NCBI RefSeq assembly: GCF_000568255.1
Contig: NZ_KK037166.1
Location: 7,990,445-8,028,960 of the forward strand
Direction of reading: 5' to 3'
Length of the DNA: 38,516 nt
Origin: Kutzneria sp. 744
GTDB taxonomy: Bacteria > Actinomycetota > Actinomycetes > Mycobacteriales > Pseudonocardiaceae
This document shows, in pieces, positions 8,150 through 16,330 of this stretch (its first letter is position 1; every line of letters starts with the position of its first letter). The notes under the pieces are model-generated. The model did not search any database and was not told where the DNA came from. It saw only the letters and a list, made by a program, of their open reading frames with translations. The position numbers were made by a program, and so were the translations under genes.

Positions 8150-8809
8150 TCAGTCCAGGCCGAGCGCGCTCCTGATCTCGTGCTCCACGTCGGCCGAGGC
8201 CACGAACAGCAGCTCGTCGCCCTGCTCGAACGGGTCGTCGGCCTGCGGCACGATGACCCGGCCGCCGCGCAGAATGGTCACCAGCGCGCAGTCCCGGGGC
8301 AGGTTGAGCTGGCCCACGGCCTGGCCGGCCAGGTTGGTGTCGTCCGGCAGGGTGATCTCCACCAGGTTGGCCTGGCCCTGCCGCAGCGTCATCAGCCGCA
8401 CGAGGTCGCCGATGTTGACGGCCTCCTCGACCATGGCGGCCAGCATGCGCGGCGTGGACACGGCCACGTCGACGCCCCAGGCCTCGGTGAACAGCCACTC
8501 GTTGGCCGGGTCGTTGACCCGGGCCACCACGCGCCGCACCGCGAACTCGGTCTTGGCCAGCAGCGACACCACCAGGTTGACCTTGTCGTCGCCGGTGGCG
8601 GCGATGACCACGTCGCACAGCTGGATGCCGGCGTCCTCCAGCGAGGACAGCTCGCACGCGTCGGCGTGCACCCACTCGGCCTGCTCGACCGCGTTGGGCT
8701 CGAAGTGCGCCGCGTCCCGCTCGATGAGCATCACCTGGTGGTTGCTGCCGAGCAGCTCCTGGGCGATGGACCGGCCGACGGCCCCGGCGCCCGCGATCGC
8801 GACCCGCAT
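8150..8809 (-). CDS. ceoC: TrkA-type potassium regulator, second gene (RCK N and C domains)
   Basis: A 219-aa cytoplasmic regulator of potassium transport. The N-terminal Rossmann RCK domain has MRVAIAGAGAVGRSIAQELL and the acidic ribose-binding residue in MLIERD, then VVIAATGDDKVNLVVSLLA. The C-terminal TrkA_C/RCK-C part runs from about residue 135 (NLVEITLPDDTNLAGQAVGQL through GDELLFVASADVE). It corresponds to M. tuberculosis Rv2692 (CeoC). Its ATG overlaps the TGA of ceoB by one base (TGATG), so the pair is one operon. No Trk/Ktr channel subunit gene is nearby; the only transporter is the KimA-like gene read away from it. Confidence 0.9.
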   Translation of the reverse strand: MRVAIAGAGAVGRSIAQELLGSNHQVMLIERDAAHFEPNAVEQAEWVHADACELSSLEDAGIQLCDVVIAATGDDKVNLVVSLLAKTEFAVRRVVARVNDPANEWLFTEAWGVDVAVSTPRMLAAMVEEAVNIGDLVRLMTLRQGQANLVEITLPDDTNLAGQAVGQLNLPRDCALVTILRGGRVIVPQADDPFEQGDELLFVASADVEHEIRSALGLD

Positions 8810-9474
8810 CAGTGACTCTCCTCGGGTGCCTGGCCCGCCGCCGCGGTGATTTCGGTGATGGTTCCGGACAGGGCTGCGACATAGATCTCGTCGTCGGCCT
8901 GCACGACGGTGCTCGGCTCGGGCAGCACGCCCGTGCCGAAACGCATGATGAAGGCGACCCGGCAGCGCACCGTCTCCTGCAGCTCGGCGATCTTGCGGCC
9001 GACCCAGCCCTCGTGCACTGGCAGCAGCATCACCGCCACCGTGCCGGACGGGTCCCGCCACGCCGCGGCCTGCCCCTCGGGCACCAGCATGCGCAGGAAG
9101 CGGTCGGTGGCCCAGGGCACGGTCGCCACCGTCGGGATGCCCAGCCGCTCGTAGACGGCCGCCCGCTTGGGGTCGTAGATCCGGGCCACGACGTGCTGCA
9201 CGCCGAACGTCTCGCGGGCCACCCGGGCCGCGATGATGTTGGAGTTGTCGCCGCTGGACACCGCGGCCAGCGCGCCCGCCCGCTCGATGCCGGCGGCCAC
9301 CAGGACCTGCCGGTCGAAGCCGTTGCCCACGACCTGCTGGCCGTGGAAATCGCTGCCCAGTCTGCGGAACGCCTGGCCGTTCTTGTCGATGACGGCGACC
9401 TGGTTGCCGAGGCGCTCCAGCGCCTTGGCCAGCGATGCCCCCACCCGGCCGCAGCCCATGACCACCACGTGCAC
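8809..9474 (-). CDS. ceoB: TrkA-type potassium regulator, first gene (RCK N and C domains)
   Basis: A 221-aa partner of the next gene, homologous to M. tuberculosis Rv2691 (CeoB/TrkA). It starts HVVVMGCGRVGASLAKALE, a dinucleotide-binding loop, with VAVIDKN as the end of the second strand and LAAVSSGDNSNIIAARVARE after it. The RCK-C domain covers about residues 140-215 (VGRKIAELQETVRCRVAFIMR and DDEIYVAALSGTITEIT). GTG 9474 begins directly at the first strand and is preceded by GAGGAGG-like sequence. RCK proteins bind NAD(H) or ATP and gate potassium uptake. It diverges from the KimA-like transporter over about 150 bp. Confidence 0.9.
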   Translation of the reverse strand: MHVVVMGCGRVGASLAKALERLGNQVAVIDKNGQAFRRLGSDFHGQQVVGNGFDRQVLVAAGIERAGALAAVSSGDNSNIIAARVARETFGVQHVVARIYDPKRAAVYERLGIPTVATVPWATDRFLRMLVPEGQAAAWRDPSGTVAVMLLPVHEGWVGRKIAELQETVRCRVAFIMRFGTGVLPEPSTVVQADDEIYVAALSGTITEITAAAGQAPEESH

Positions 9475-9627
9475 GAATCGTCCTCCTCCGCGATGCGGCT
9501 GCACCGTACCTGGCGGCGGAGACGGCGATCCCCCGCGACCCCCCAATGCACCAATGGACCGGTTTGTTCCCCAACCTACCGACGGACTGCTCCGAAGTGG
9601 TGACGACCTCGCCTACGCTGTGCCGTT

Positions 9628-11643
9628 GTGTCCAAGATTGCGACCGCGGCCAAACGGCTCGTCCTCGGCCGACCCTTCCGCAGCGACCGGTTGGCGCACA
9701 CGCTGCTGCCGAAGCGGATCGCCCTGCCGGTGTTCGCGTCCGACGCCCTCTCCTCGGTGGCGTACGCGCCCGAGGAGATCTTCCTGACGCTGAGCGTCGC
9801 GGGTCTGTCCGCGTACGGCTTCGCGCCCTGGATCGGCATCGTCGTGGCGCTCGTCATGCTGGTCGTGGTCGCCTCGTACCGGCAGAACGTGCACGCCTAT
9901 CCCAGCGGCGGCGGCGACTACGAGGTGGCCACCACCAACCTCGGCCGCTACTTCGGGCTGACGGTGGCCAGCGCGCTGCTGGTCGACTACATCCTCACGG
10001 TGGCGGTGTCCACGGCGTCGGGCATCGCCAACATCGGCTCGGCCCTGCCGTTCGTCGGCCAGCACAAGGTGGTCTTCTGCCTGCTGGTGATCGGCCTGCT
10101 GACCGCCATGAACCTGCGGGGCCTGCGGGAGTCGGGGGCCGCGTTCGCCATCCCGACCTACGGCTTCATGATCGGCATCGTCGGCATGATGATCTGGGGC
10201 TTCGTGCGGGCGCTCTCCGGGGCCGACCTGCGGGCCGAGAGCGCCGGCTTCCAGCTGCACGCCGAGACGTCGATGACCGGCGTCGCCTTCGCCTTCCTGA
10301 TCCTGCGCTCGTTCTCCTCCGGCTGCGCCGCGCTGACCGGCGTGGAGGCGATCAGCAACGGCGTGCCGGCCTTCCGCAAGCCGAAGTCGCGCAACGCGGC
10401 GACCACCCTGCTGATGATGGGCCTGGTCGCGGTGGTGATGCTGATCGGCATCATCTCGCTGGCCACGCTGACCCACGTCAACTTCGCCGACGACCCGGCC
10501 AGCCAGCTGGTCGGCGCGCCCGCGGACTACCAGCAGAAGACGATCCTGGCCCAGATCGCCGCCGCGGTGTTCAGCAACTTCCCGCCGGCGTTCTACTACA
10601 TCTCGTTCGTCACCGGCATCATCCTGGTGCTGGCGGCCAACACCGCCTTCAACGGCTTCCCGGTGCTCGGCTCGATCCTGGCCCAGGACCGCTACCTGCC
10701 GCGCCAGCTGCACACCCGCGGCGACCGGCTGGCCTTCAGCAACGGCATCATCTTCCTGGCGGCGCTGGCGGTGGTGCTGATCGTCGCGTTCGACGCCGAG
10801 GTGACCCGGCTGATCCAGCTGTACATCGTGGGCGTGTTCGTGTCGTTCACGTGCAGCCAGGCCGGCATGATCCGGCACTGGAACCGGTTGCTGGCCACCG
10901 AGGAGGACAAGGCCGTGCGGCGCCGGATGCGGCGCTCGCAGACCATCAACACCGTCGGCCTGGTCTGCACCGGCGCGGTGCTGATCGTCGTGCTGATCAC
11001 GAAGTTCGTGGCCGGCGCGTGGATCGCCATCGCCGCGATGGGCGCGATCTTCGCCCTGATGACGGCCATCCGCAAGCACTACGACACCGTGGCCGCCGAG
11101 CTGAGGATGGCTCAGGCCGAGCGGGACAACGCCGTGATGCCGTCCCGCAACCACGCCATCGTGCTGATCTCCAAGCTGCACCTGCCGACGCTGCGGGCGC
11201 TGTCCTACGCCAAGGCCACCCGCCCGGACATCCTGGAGGCGGTCACCGTCAACGTGGACGACGTCGACACCCGCGAGCTGGTCGCCGAGTGGGACCGGCA
11301 GGCGTTCAAGACGCCGCTGAAGGTGATCGAGTCGCCCTACCGCGAGATCACCAAGCCGGTGTTGGACTACGTGAAGCGGGTCCGCACCGACAACCCCCGC
11401 GACGTGGTGACGGTGTTCCTGCCCGAGTACGTCGTCGGGCACTGGTGGGAGCAGCTGCTGCACAATCAGAGCGCACTGCGGCTCAAGGGCCGGCTGCTGT
11501 TCCAGCCCGGCGTCATGGTCACGAGCGTGCCGTGGCAGCTGGCGTCGGCCAAGGGCCGCGACGAATCCAACAGCGTGGTCACGCCCGGCCAGATCCGCCG
11601 CGGCCTGGACACTCCCGTCGAACGTAGGAAGACTCGAACGTGA
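9628..11643 (+). CDS. KimA-like potassium symporter (APC superfamily)
   Basis: A 671-aa membrane protein with about 12 helices and a cytoplasmic C-terminal region of about 190 residues. General annotation would call it an amino acid permease (M. tuberculosis Rv2690c), but the sequence follows the B. subtilis potassium transporter KimA (YdaO) as I recall it: SDALSSVAYAPEEI (Asp39 and Tyr46 match the ion-site residues), LLVDYILTVAVS, SSGCAALTGVEAISNGVPAF, ILVLAANTAFNGFP, RGDRLAFSNGIIFL and the tail LLHNQSALRLKGRL. It diverges from two potassium RCK genes, which supports potassium as substrate. GTG 9628 is the start. Its stop overlaps the next gene's GTG (GTGA), so they are coupled. Confidence 0.88.
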   Translation: MSKIATAAKRLVLGRPFRSDRLAHTLLPKRIALPVFASDALSSVAYAPEEIFLTLSVAGLSAYGFAPWIGIVVALVMLVVVASYRQNVHAYPSGGGDYEVATTNLGRYFGLTVASALLVDYILTVAVSTASGIANIGSALPFVGQHKVVFCLLVIGLLTAMNLRGLRESGAAFAIPTYGFMIGIVGMMIWGFVRALSGADLRAESAGFQLHAETSMTGVAFAFLILRSFSSGCAALTGVEAISNGVPAFRKPKSRNAATTLLMMGLVAVVMLIGIISLATLTHVNFADDPASQLVGAPADYQQKTILAQIAAAVFSNFPPAFYYISFVTGIILVLAANTAFNGFPVLGSILAQDRYLPRQLHTRGDRLAFSNGIIFLAALAVVLIVAFDAEVTRLIQLYIVGVFVSFTCSQAGMIRHWNRLLATEEDKAVRRRMRRSQTINTVGLVCTGAVLIVVLITKFVAGAWIAIAAMGAIFALMTAIRKHYDTVAAELRMAQAERDNAVMPSRNHAIVLISKLHLPTLRALSYAKATRPDILEAVTVNVDDVDTRELVAEWDRQAFKTPLKVIESPYREITKPVLDYVKRVRTDNPRDVVTVFLPEYVVGHWWEQLLHNQSALRLKGRLLFQPGVMVTSVPWQLASAKGRDESNSVVTPGQIRRGLDTPVERRKTRT

Positions 11644-12827
11644 CGCAGACTCAGCCCTGGACCGGTCGCCGCCTCGAGGTCGAGGTCGGCCCGGTCGCCC
11701 ACGGCGGCCATTGTGTCGCCCGCGCCGACGGCCGTGTGGTGTTCGTCCGGCACGCGCTGCCGGGGGAGCGGGTCGTCGTCGAAGTCACCGAGGACAAGGG
11801 CGGCTCCTTCTGCCGGGCCGACGCCGTCGAGGTGCTGGAGCCGTCGCCGGACCGCGTGGAGCCGCCGTGCCCGGCCGCCCGCCCCGGTGGCTGCGGCGGC
11901 TGCGACTGGCAGCACGCGTCCGGTGAGGCGCAGCGGTCGTTGAAGGCGGGCATCGTCGCCGAGCAGCTGCGCCGCCTGGCCGGGCTCGACGTGAACGTGG
12001 AGATGGAGGCGCTGCCGGGAGGCTTGGGCGAGTGGCGCACTCGGCTGCGCATGGTCGTCGACGGCAAGGGCCGCGCCGGCTTCCGCGCCCACCGCAGCCA
12101 CAAGGTCGTGCCCGTGCGCCGCTGCACCATCGCCGCGCCGGACCTCGTGGAGGAGGTCACCGCGCAGCACTGGACGCGTGGGGCGGAGATCGACCTGACC
12201 GCCGACTCCATGGGCCGCATGGACATCGTGGAGCGCCCGCAGCGCGGACGCCCGCGCACCGTCACCGGCGACGGCGTCGCCGTGGAGCGGGCCGGCGGGC
12301 GTGAGTGGCGCGTCGAGGCCCACGGCTTCTGGCAGGTGCACCCCGAGGCCGCCGACCTGTACGCCGAGATCGTCGCCGAGTGGGCCGCCACGCCCGTCGG
12401 CGGCACCGCCTGGGACCTCTACGGCGGCGCCGGCCTGTTCGCCGCCGTGCTGGCCGAGCAGGTCGGTCCCGACGGCTCCGTGGTCGTCGTGGAGTCCTCC
12501 CGCCCGGCCGTGGCCGACGGCCGTCGCAACCTCGCCGACCTCCCCCAGGTGCGGTTCAGGACCGGGCTGGTCGAGGAGACCACGCTCAGCGGCCGCCCCG
12601 ACGTCGTCGTGCTCGACCCGCCCCGCAAGGGCGCCGGCAAGGCCGTCGTCGACACCATCGCCTCCCACGAGCCCACTCGGGTCATCTACGTGTCCTGCGA
12701 CCCGGCCGCCCTGGCCCGCGACGTCGCCGCCTTCGCCGAGCACGGTTACCGGCTGGACCGCCTCCGGGCGTTCGACGCCTTCCCCATGACCCACCACATG
12801 GAGTGCATCGCCCTGCTGGTCCGCTGA
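11640..12827 (+). CDS. TRAM-domain 23S rRNA (uracil-C5) methyltransferase, RumA/TrmA family
   Basis: A 395-aa SAM-dependent RNA m5U methyltransferase, the Rv2689c homologue. The N-terminal TRAM domain (about residues 10-67) binds RNA. Cys77, Cys85 and Cys88 (PPCPAARPGGCGGCDWQH) with a later Cys (VRRCTIAAP) would hold a 4Fe-4S cluster. The SAM-binding motif is WDLYGGAGLFAAVLAE, LDPPRKGAGK forms part of the active site and VSCDPAALARD has the catalytic Cys. The last Glu of the family is in HMECIALLVR. The start GTG overlaps the transporter stop. It precedes a 758-bp repeat-rich gap. Confidence 0.92.
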   Translation: MTQTQPWTGRRLEVEVGPVAHGGHCVARADGRVVFVRHALPGERVVVEVTEDKGGSFCRADAVEVLEPSPDRVEPPCPAARPGGCGGCDWQHASGEAQRSLKAGIVAEQLRRLAGLDVNVEMEALPGGLGEWRTRLRMVVDGKGRAGFRAHRSHKVVPVRRCTIAAPDLVEEVTAQHWTRGAEIDLTADSMGRMDIVERPQRGRPRTVTGDGVAVERAGGREWRVEAHGFWQVHPEAADLYAEIVAEWAATPVGGTAWDLYGGAGLFAAVLAEQVGPDGSVVVVESSRPAVADGRRNLADLPQVRFRTGLVEETTLSGRPDVVVLDPPRKGAGKAVVDTIASHEPTRVIYVSCDPAALARDVAAFAEHGYRLDRLRAFDAFPMTHHMECIALLVR

Positions 12828-12956
12828 GAACGGTCAGGAGCTGTCAAGGCCCTCCGCCGCACTGTGGACAACTCCGTCGCCATCCACAGCCACTCTCTCT
12901 TCAAGATCGACGAAGGCCTTGCGGCGATAGAATTTGGCCGAGGCGGTGGCCCCCCT

Positions 12957-13084
12957 TGGGTGTGGCGGGTAATGGGTGTGGCGGGCGATGGGTGTGCCGG
13001 GCGATGAGTGTGGCGGGTGATGAGTGTGGCGGGTGATGAGTGTGGCGGGTGATGAGTGTGGCGGGTGATGGGTGCGGCAGGCAG
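12957..13084. repeat. 16-bp tandem repeat array, about 8 copies
   Basis: Eight consecutive 16-bp units begin at 12957, 12973, 12989, 13005, 13021, 13037, 13053 and 13069. The middle four are identical (tgagtgtggcgggtga); the outer ones differ at one to five positions (tgggtgtggcgggtaa, tgggtgtgccgggcga, tgggtgcggcaggcag). The units abut with no spacers, so this is a minisatellite-like array and not CRISPR. The 16-bp period is not a multiple of three, which argues against a coding repeat. It lies 77 bp before palindromic element B. Confidence 0.85.
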
Positions 13085-13160
13085 CGATCGGGCGGCGGCA
13101 TCTCTAGGGCGACGCCAGTGATATCCGCCGCACGCTGGTCCGCGTGTTCGCCGCCGATCG

Positions 13161-13306
13161 CTCGGCCCCGCCGGTGCTTCGCCCGGTTGGCGGACTTCGC
13201 CCGCCGACCAACGCGACCCACCAGCCAGGCCGCCGCGGCGGGCGGCATCCGGCAGGGGTGAGGCGCCGGTCACGAGGGGCCGAGCCGTGCTGCCGGTGGC
13301 GGCGCC
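13161..13306. repeat. Palindromic dispersed element, copy B
   Basis: The 146-bp segment begins ctcggccccgcc and ends ggcggcgcc like copy A (1950-2104). It shares the 15-mer tgcttcgcccggttg (13175-13189) and the right part ggggccgagcc followed by a short hairpin (gctgcc-ggt-ggcggc). Its outer arms ctcggcccc (13161-13169) and ggggccgag (13276-13284) pair. The centre differs from copy A but keeps self-complementarity (gcccgccg against cggcgggc), which is what compensatory change in a folded element would give. It has no ORF and lies between two plus-strand genes. Confidence 0.72.
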
Positions 13307-13446
13307 GATGGCAGAGTGAGCAATGACTCAACGATGTGGTGATCCTGTGCAGAACACCAACCGGCTCGCACACCGAGCGTCTAATTGAGCGGGGGTCCGA
13401 CCGGCCGTCGGAGGCGCCGGCTCTGCTGGACGGGCGAGTGACCCCG

Positions 13447-13474
13447 GGTGGTGACGGCACGGTGCGTCACCACC
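13447..13474 (+). promoter_or_regulatory. Hairpin upstream of dxs
   Basis: A perfect 10-bp stem (ggtggtgacg at 13447-13456 with cgtcaccacc at 13465-13474) encloses the 8-nt loop gcacggtg. It stands 112 bp before the dxs start, just upstream of a possible -10 box TAGACT (13502-13507). If the promoter is there, the palindrome would be an operator or upstream element; if transcription starts further left it would be a leader hairpin. It does not resemble a thiamine-pyrophosphate riboswitch. Confidence 0.4.
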
Positions 13475-13585
13475 TCGACAGGTGAAATCCGAAGATCTCC
13501 GTAGACTGACGGGCGCCGCCGCGACGGCGACGTCGCGCAGGACACGGCGAGGAACCAACCCCGGCGCCAAAGGCGAGGTGAAGCG

Positions 13586-15532
13586 GTGACGCTGCTGGAA
13601 TCCGTGCACGGACCCCATGATGTGAAGCGGATGGAGCAGGGTGAGCTGGAGCAGCTCGCGAACGAGATCCGGTCCTTCCTGGTGGAGAAGGTGGCTCGTT
13701 CGGGCGGGCACCTCGGCCCCAACCTGGGCATCGTGGAGCTGACGCTCGCGCTGCACCGGGTGTTCGAATCGCCCAAGGACGCGCTGCTCTACGACGTCGG
13801 GCACCAGTGCTACGTGCACAAGATCCTCACGGGCCGGGCCGACGGCTTCGACCTGCTCAAGCAGACCGGCGGGGTGTCCGGCTACCCGAACCGCGCCGAG
13901 AGCGAGCACGACTTCATCGAGAACAGCCACGCCTCGACCGCGCTGTCCTACGCCGACGGCATGGCCAAGGCGTTCCAGCTGGCCGGCAGCCGTCGGCACG
14001 TGGTCGCGGTGGTCGGCGACGGCGCGCTGACCGGCGGCATGTGCTGGGAGGCGCTGAACAACATCGCCGCCGACCAGACCCGGCCGGTGGTGATCGTCGT
14101 CAACGACAACGGCCGCTCGTACTCGCCGACCATCGGCGGCTTCGCCGACCACCTCGCGTCGCTGCGCCTGCAGCCCGGCTACGAGCGGGCCCTGGAGAGC
14201 GGCAAGCGCACCCTGCAGCGCACTCCCGTCGTCGGCCCCGCCGTCTATGCCGCGCTGCACGCCGCCAAGCGCGGCATCAAGGACGCGCTGGCCCCGCAGG
14301 CCATGTTCGAGGACCTCGGCCTGAAGTACCTCGGCCCGGTCGACGGGCACGACCTGGTGGCGCTGGAGGCCGCCCTGAAGCGGGCCAAGGCGTTCAACGG
14401 GCCGGTCATCGTGCACGCCGTGACCCGCAAGGGCAACGGCTACGCGCCGGCCGAGAACGACCCCGCCGACCAGATGCACCAGACCGGCGCCATCGACCCG
14501 GTCACCGGCAAGCCGCTCGGGCCGAAGGCGACGTCGTGGACGTCCATCTTCTCCGAGGAGCTGATCCGGGCCGGCGGCGAGCGCAAGGACGTGGTGGCCA
14601 TCACCGCCGCCATGCTCGGCCCGACCGGCCTGGACAAGTTCGGCAAGGCCTTCCCGGACCGCTGCTTCGACGTGGGCATCGCCGAGCAGCACGCGCTGAC
14701 CTCGGCCGCCGGCATGGCCATGGCCGGGCTGCACCCGGTGGTGGCGATCTACTCGACGTTCCTCAACCGGGCCTTCGACCAGCTGCTGATGGACGTCGCC
14801 CTGCACAAGCAGCCGGTGACGCTGGTGCTGGACCGGGCCGGCATCACCGGCTCCGACGGCCCCAGCCACAACGGCATGTGGGACCTGTCGATCCTCGGCA
14901 TCATCCCCGGCATCCGGGTCGCCGCGCCGCGGGACGCCGTCACGCTGCGTGAGGAGTTCCGGGAGTCGCTGGAGATCGAGGACGGGCCCTCCGCCCTGCG
15001 CTTCTCCAAGGGCGCCGTCGTCGAGCACGTGCCTGCGCTGGAGCGCGTCGGCGCCGTCGACGTGCTCAGCAAGCCCGCCGGCTCCGCCGGTGCCGACGTG
15101 CTGCTCGTGGCCGTCGGCGCCTTCGGCGAGCTCGGCGTGGCCGCCGCCCAGCGGCTGGCCGACCAGGGCATCGGCGTCACCGTCGTCGACCCCCGGTGGC
15201 TGCTGCCGGTGCCGTCCGAGCTGGTCGAGATGGCCGCCGACCATCGCCTGGTCGTCACGGTCGAGGACAACGGCCGCCACGGCGGCTTCGGCTGGGCCCT
15301 GGCCGCCGCGATGCGTGACGCCGGCGTCGACGTGCCCATGCGCGACCTGGCCGTGCCCCAGCAGTTCTTCGAGCACGGCTCCCGCTCCGAGGTCCTGGCC
15401 CAGGTCGGCCTGACCGCCCAGGACGTGGCCCGTCGGGTCACGGAGTGGGTCGCCGGCCGCATCGGCGATCCGTCGACGCCGCCGCAGGCCGTCCCGCACG
15501 ACGTTCCGGCCGAGGAACGCAAGCACGGCTGA
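13586..15532 (+). CDS. dxs: 1-deoxy-D-xylulose-5-phosphate synthase
   Basis: This enzyme condenses pyruvate and glyceraldehyde-3-phosphate to DXP, the first step of the non-mevalonate isoprenoid pathway. The 648-aa protein has the usual order: [13 protein letters not shown], the thiamine diphosphate motif [16 protein letters not shown] with [12 protein letters not shown], the catalytic Glu in [37 protein letters not shown], and the transketolase C-terminal domain from about residue 500. The N-terminus [16 protein letters not shown] is typical of actinobacterial DXS, and GTG 13586 follows GAGGTGAAG. It is the M. tuberculosis dxs1 (Rv2682c) position. A terminator hairpin follows 8 bp after the stop. 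Confidence 0.96.
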   Translation: MTLLESVHGPHDVKRMEQGELEQLANEIRSFLVEKVARSGGHLGPNLGIVELTLALHRVFESPKDALLYDVGHQCYVHKILTGRADGFDLLKQTGGVSGYPNRAESEHDFIENSHASTALSYADGMAKAFQLAGSRRHVVAVVGDGALTGGMCWEALNNIAADQTRPVVIVVNDNGRSYSPTIGGFADHLASLRLQPGYERALESGKRTLQRTPVVGPAVYAALHAAKRGIKDALAPQAMFEDLGLKYLGPVDGHDLVALEAALKRAKAFNGPVIVHAVTRKGNGYAPAENDPADQMHQTGAIDPVTGKPLGPKATSWTSIFSEELIRAGGERKDVVAITAAMLGPTGLDKFGKAFPDRCFDVGIAEQHALTSAAGMAMAGLHPVVAIYSTFLNRAFDQLLMDVALHKQPVTLVLDRAGITGSDGPSHNGMWDLSILGIIPGIRVAAPRDAVTLREEFRESLEIEDGPSALRFSKGAVVEHVPALERVGAVDVLSKPAGSAGADVLLVAVGAFGELGVAAAQRLADQGIGVTVVDPRWLLPVPSELVEMAADHRLVVTVEDNGRHGGFGWALAAAMRDAGVDVPMRDLAVPQQFFEHGSRSEVLAQVGLTAQDVARRVTEWVAGRIGDPSTPPQAVPHDVPAEERKHG

Positions 15533-15539
15533 CCGGGAT

Positions 15540-15567
15540 CGGCCGGGAGACGCGGGTCTCCCGGCCG
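15540..15567 (+). terminator. Hairpin terminator after dxs
   Basis: A perfect 12-bp stem pairs cggccgggagac (15540-15551) with gtctcccggccg (15556-15567) around a 4-nt loop. It lies 7 bases after the dxs stop and 42 bp before the response-regulator start. There is no T run, so it is a strong hairpin of the GC-rich type. Confidence 0.6.
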
Positions 15568-15609
15568 CCCGCCCACCCCTTGTTCGCCGGGCTGTGGCAC
15601 GGTGGACAG

Positions 15610-16329
15610 GTGCGGATCCTGGTAGTCGAGGATGAACAGCCGCTGGCCGAGGCGATTGCCCGGGGCCTGCGGCGTGAGGGTATGGCCGTGGACGTCGCCT
15701 TCGACGGCGAGTCCGGCCACGAGAAGGTCACCGTGACCCGGTACGACGTGGTGGTGCTCGACCGCGACCTGCCGAAGATGTCCGGTGACGAGCTGTGCCA
15801 GGAGATCGTGCGGTCGGGCGCGCTGACCCGGGTGATCATGCTCACCGCGAGCTCGGCCATCGAGGACCGGGTGGAGGGCCTGTCGCTGGGCGCCGACGAC
15901 TACCTGGCCAAGCCGTTCGCGTTCGCGGAGCTGGTGGCCCGGGTGCGGGCGCTGGCCCGGCGGGCGACGCCGGCGACGCCGCCGGTGCTGGTGGCGGCGG
16001 ACGTGGAGCTGGACCCGGCCAAGCGGACCGTGACCCGGTCCGGGCAGCTGGTCGACCTGACCCGCAAGGAGTTCGGCGTGCTGGAGGTCCTGATGGCCGC
16101 CGGCGGCACCGTGGTGAGCAGCGAAGAGCTGCTGGAGCGGGTGTGGGACGAGAACGCCGACCCGTTCACGACGACGGTGCGGGTCACCGTGATGACGCTG
16201 CGCAAGAAGCTCGGGGAGCCGGGCATCATCGAGACCGTTGTCGGCTCCGGCTACCGTGTGCCTGCCGCCGGCCGGGTCGCCGGGCCGGCACTGGACTCGG
16301 CAACGGGAGCCCGACCTGCTGAAAGTTGA
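15610..16329 (+). CDS. cutR: OmpR/PhoB-family response regulator, CutR-like
   Basis: A 239-aa response regulator. The receiver domain starts MRILVVEDEQPLAEAI; the phosphoacceptor is Asp51 (VVVLDRDLP), the switch Thr is in VIMLTASSA and Lys101 is in LAKPFAF. The winged-helix DNA-binding domain covers about residues 130-220 (LTRKEFGVLEVLMAAGGTVVSSEELLERVW and RVTVMTLRKKLGEPGIIETVVGSGYRV). Phrases such as GLRREGMAVDV and WDENADPFTTTVRVTVMTLRK are close to Streptomyces CutR as I recall it. GTG 15610 begins at the first beta strand. The cognate kinase gene starts one base after the stop. Confidence 0.9.
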   Translation: MRILVVEDEQPLAEAIARGLRREGMAVDVAFDGESGHEKVTVTRYDVVVLDRDLPKMSGDELCQEIVRSGALTRVIMLTASSAIEDRVEGLSLGADDYLAKPFAFAELVARVRALARRATPATPPVLVAADVELDPAKRTVTRSGQLVDLTRKEFGVLEVLMAAGGTVVSSEELLERVWDENADPFTTTVRVTVMTLRKKLGEPGIIETVVGSGYRVPAAGRVAGPALDSATGARPAES

Positions 16330-16330
16330 C

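Larger units (their letters stand above)
12828..13585. other. 758-bp intergenic region upstream of dxs
   Basis: No family-like coding frame was found. In order it holds an inverted pair of DnaA-box-like 9-mers (tgtggacaa at 12863-12871 and ccatccaca at 12880-12888), a 16-bp tandem repeat array (12957-13084), palindromic element B (13161-13306) and a hairpin (13447-13474) near a possible dxs promoter with TAGACT at 13502-13507. The AGGTGAAG-like sequence before GTG 13586 is the dxs ribosome site. The repeats are listed separately. Confidence 0.6.

Noticed and set aside
9475-9627. c-di-AMP (ydaO-type) riboswitch upstream of the KimA-like gene
   Set aside because: Sought because kimA in Bacillus has one. 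The 153-bp gap lacks the conserved motifs I know and must also hold the divergent ceoB promoter.
12957-13084. Possible CRISPR array
   Set aside because: The 16-bp units abut with no spacers and no cas genes are near; it is a plain tandem repeat.
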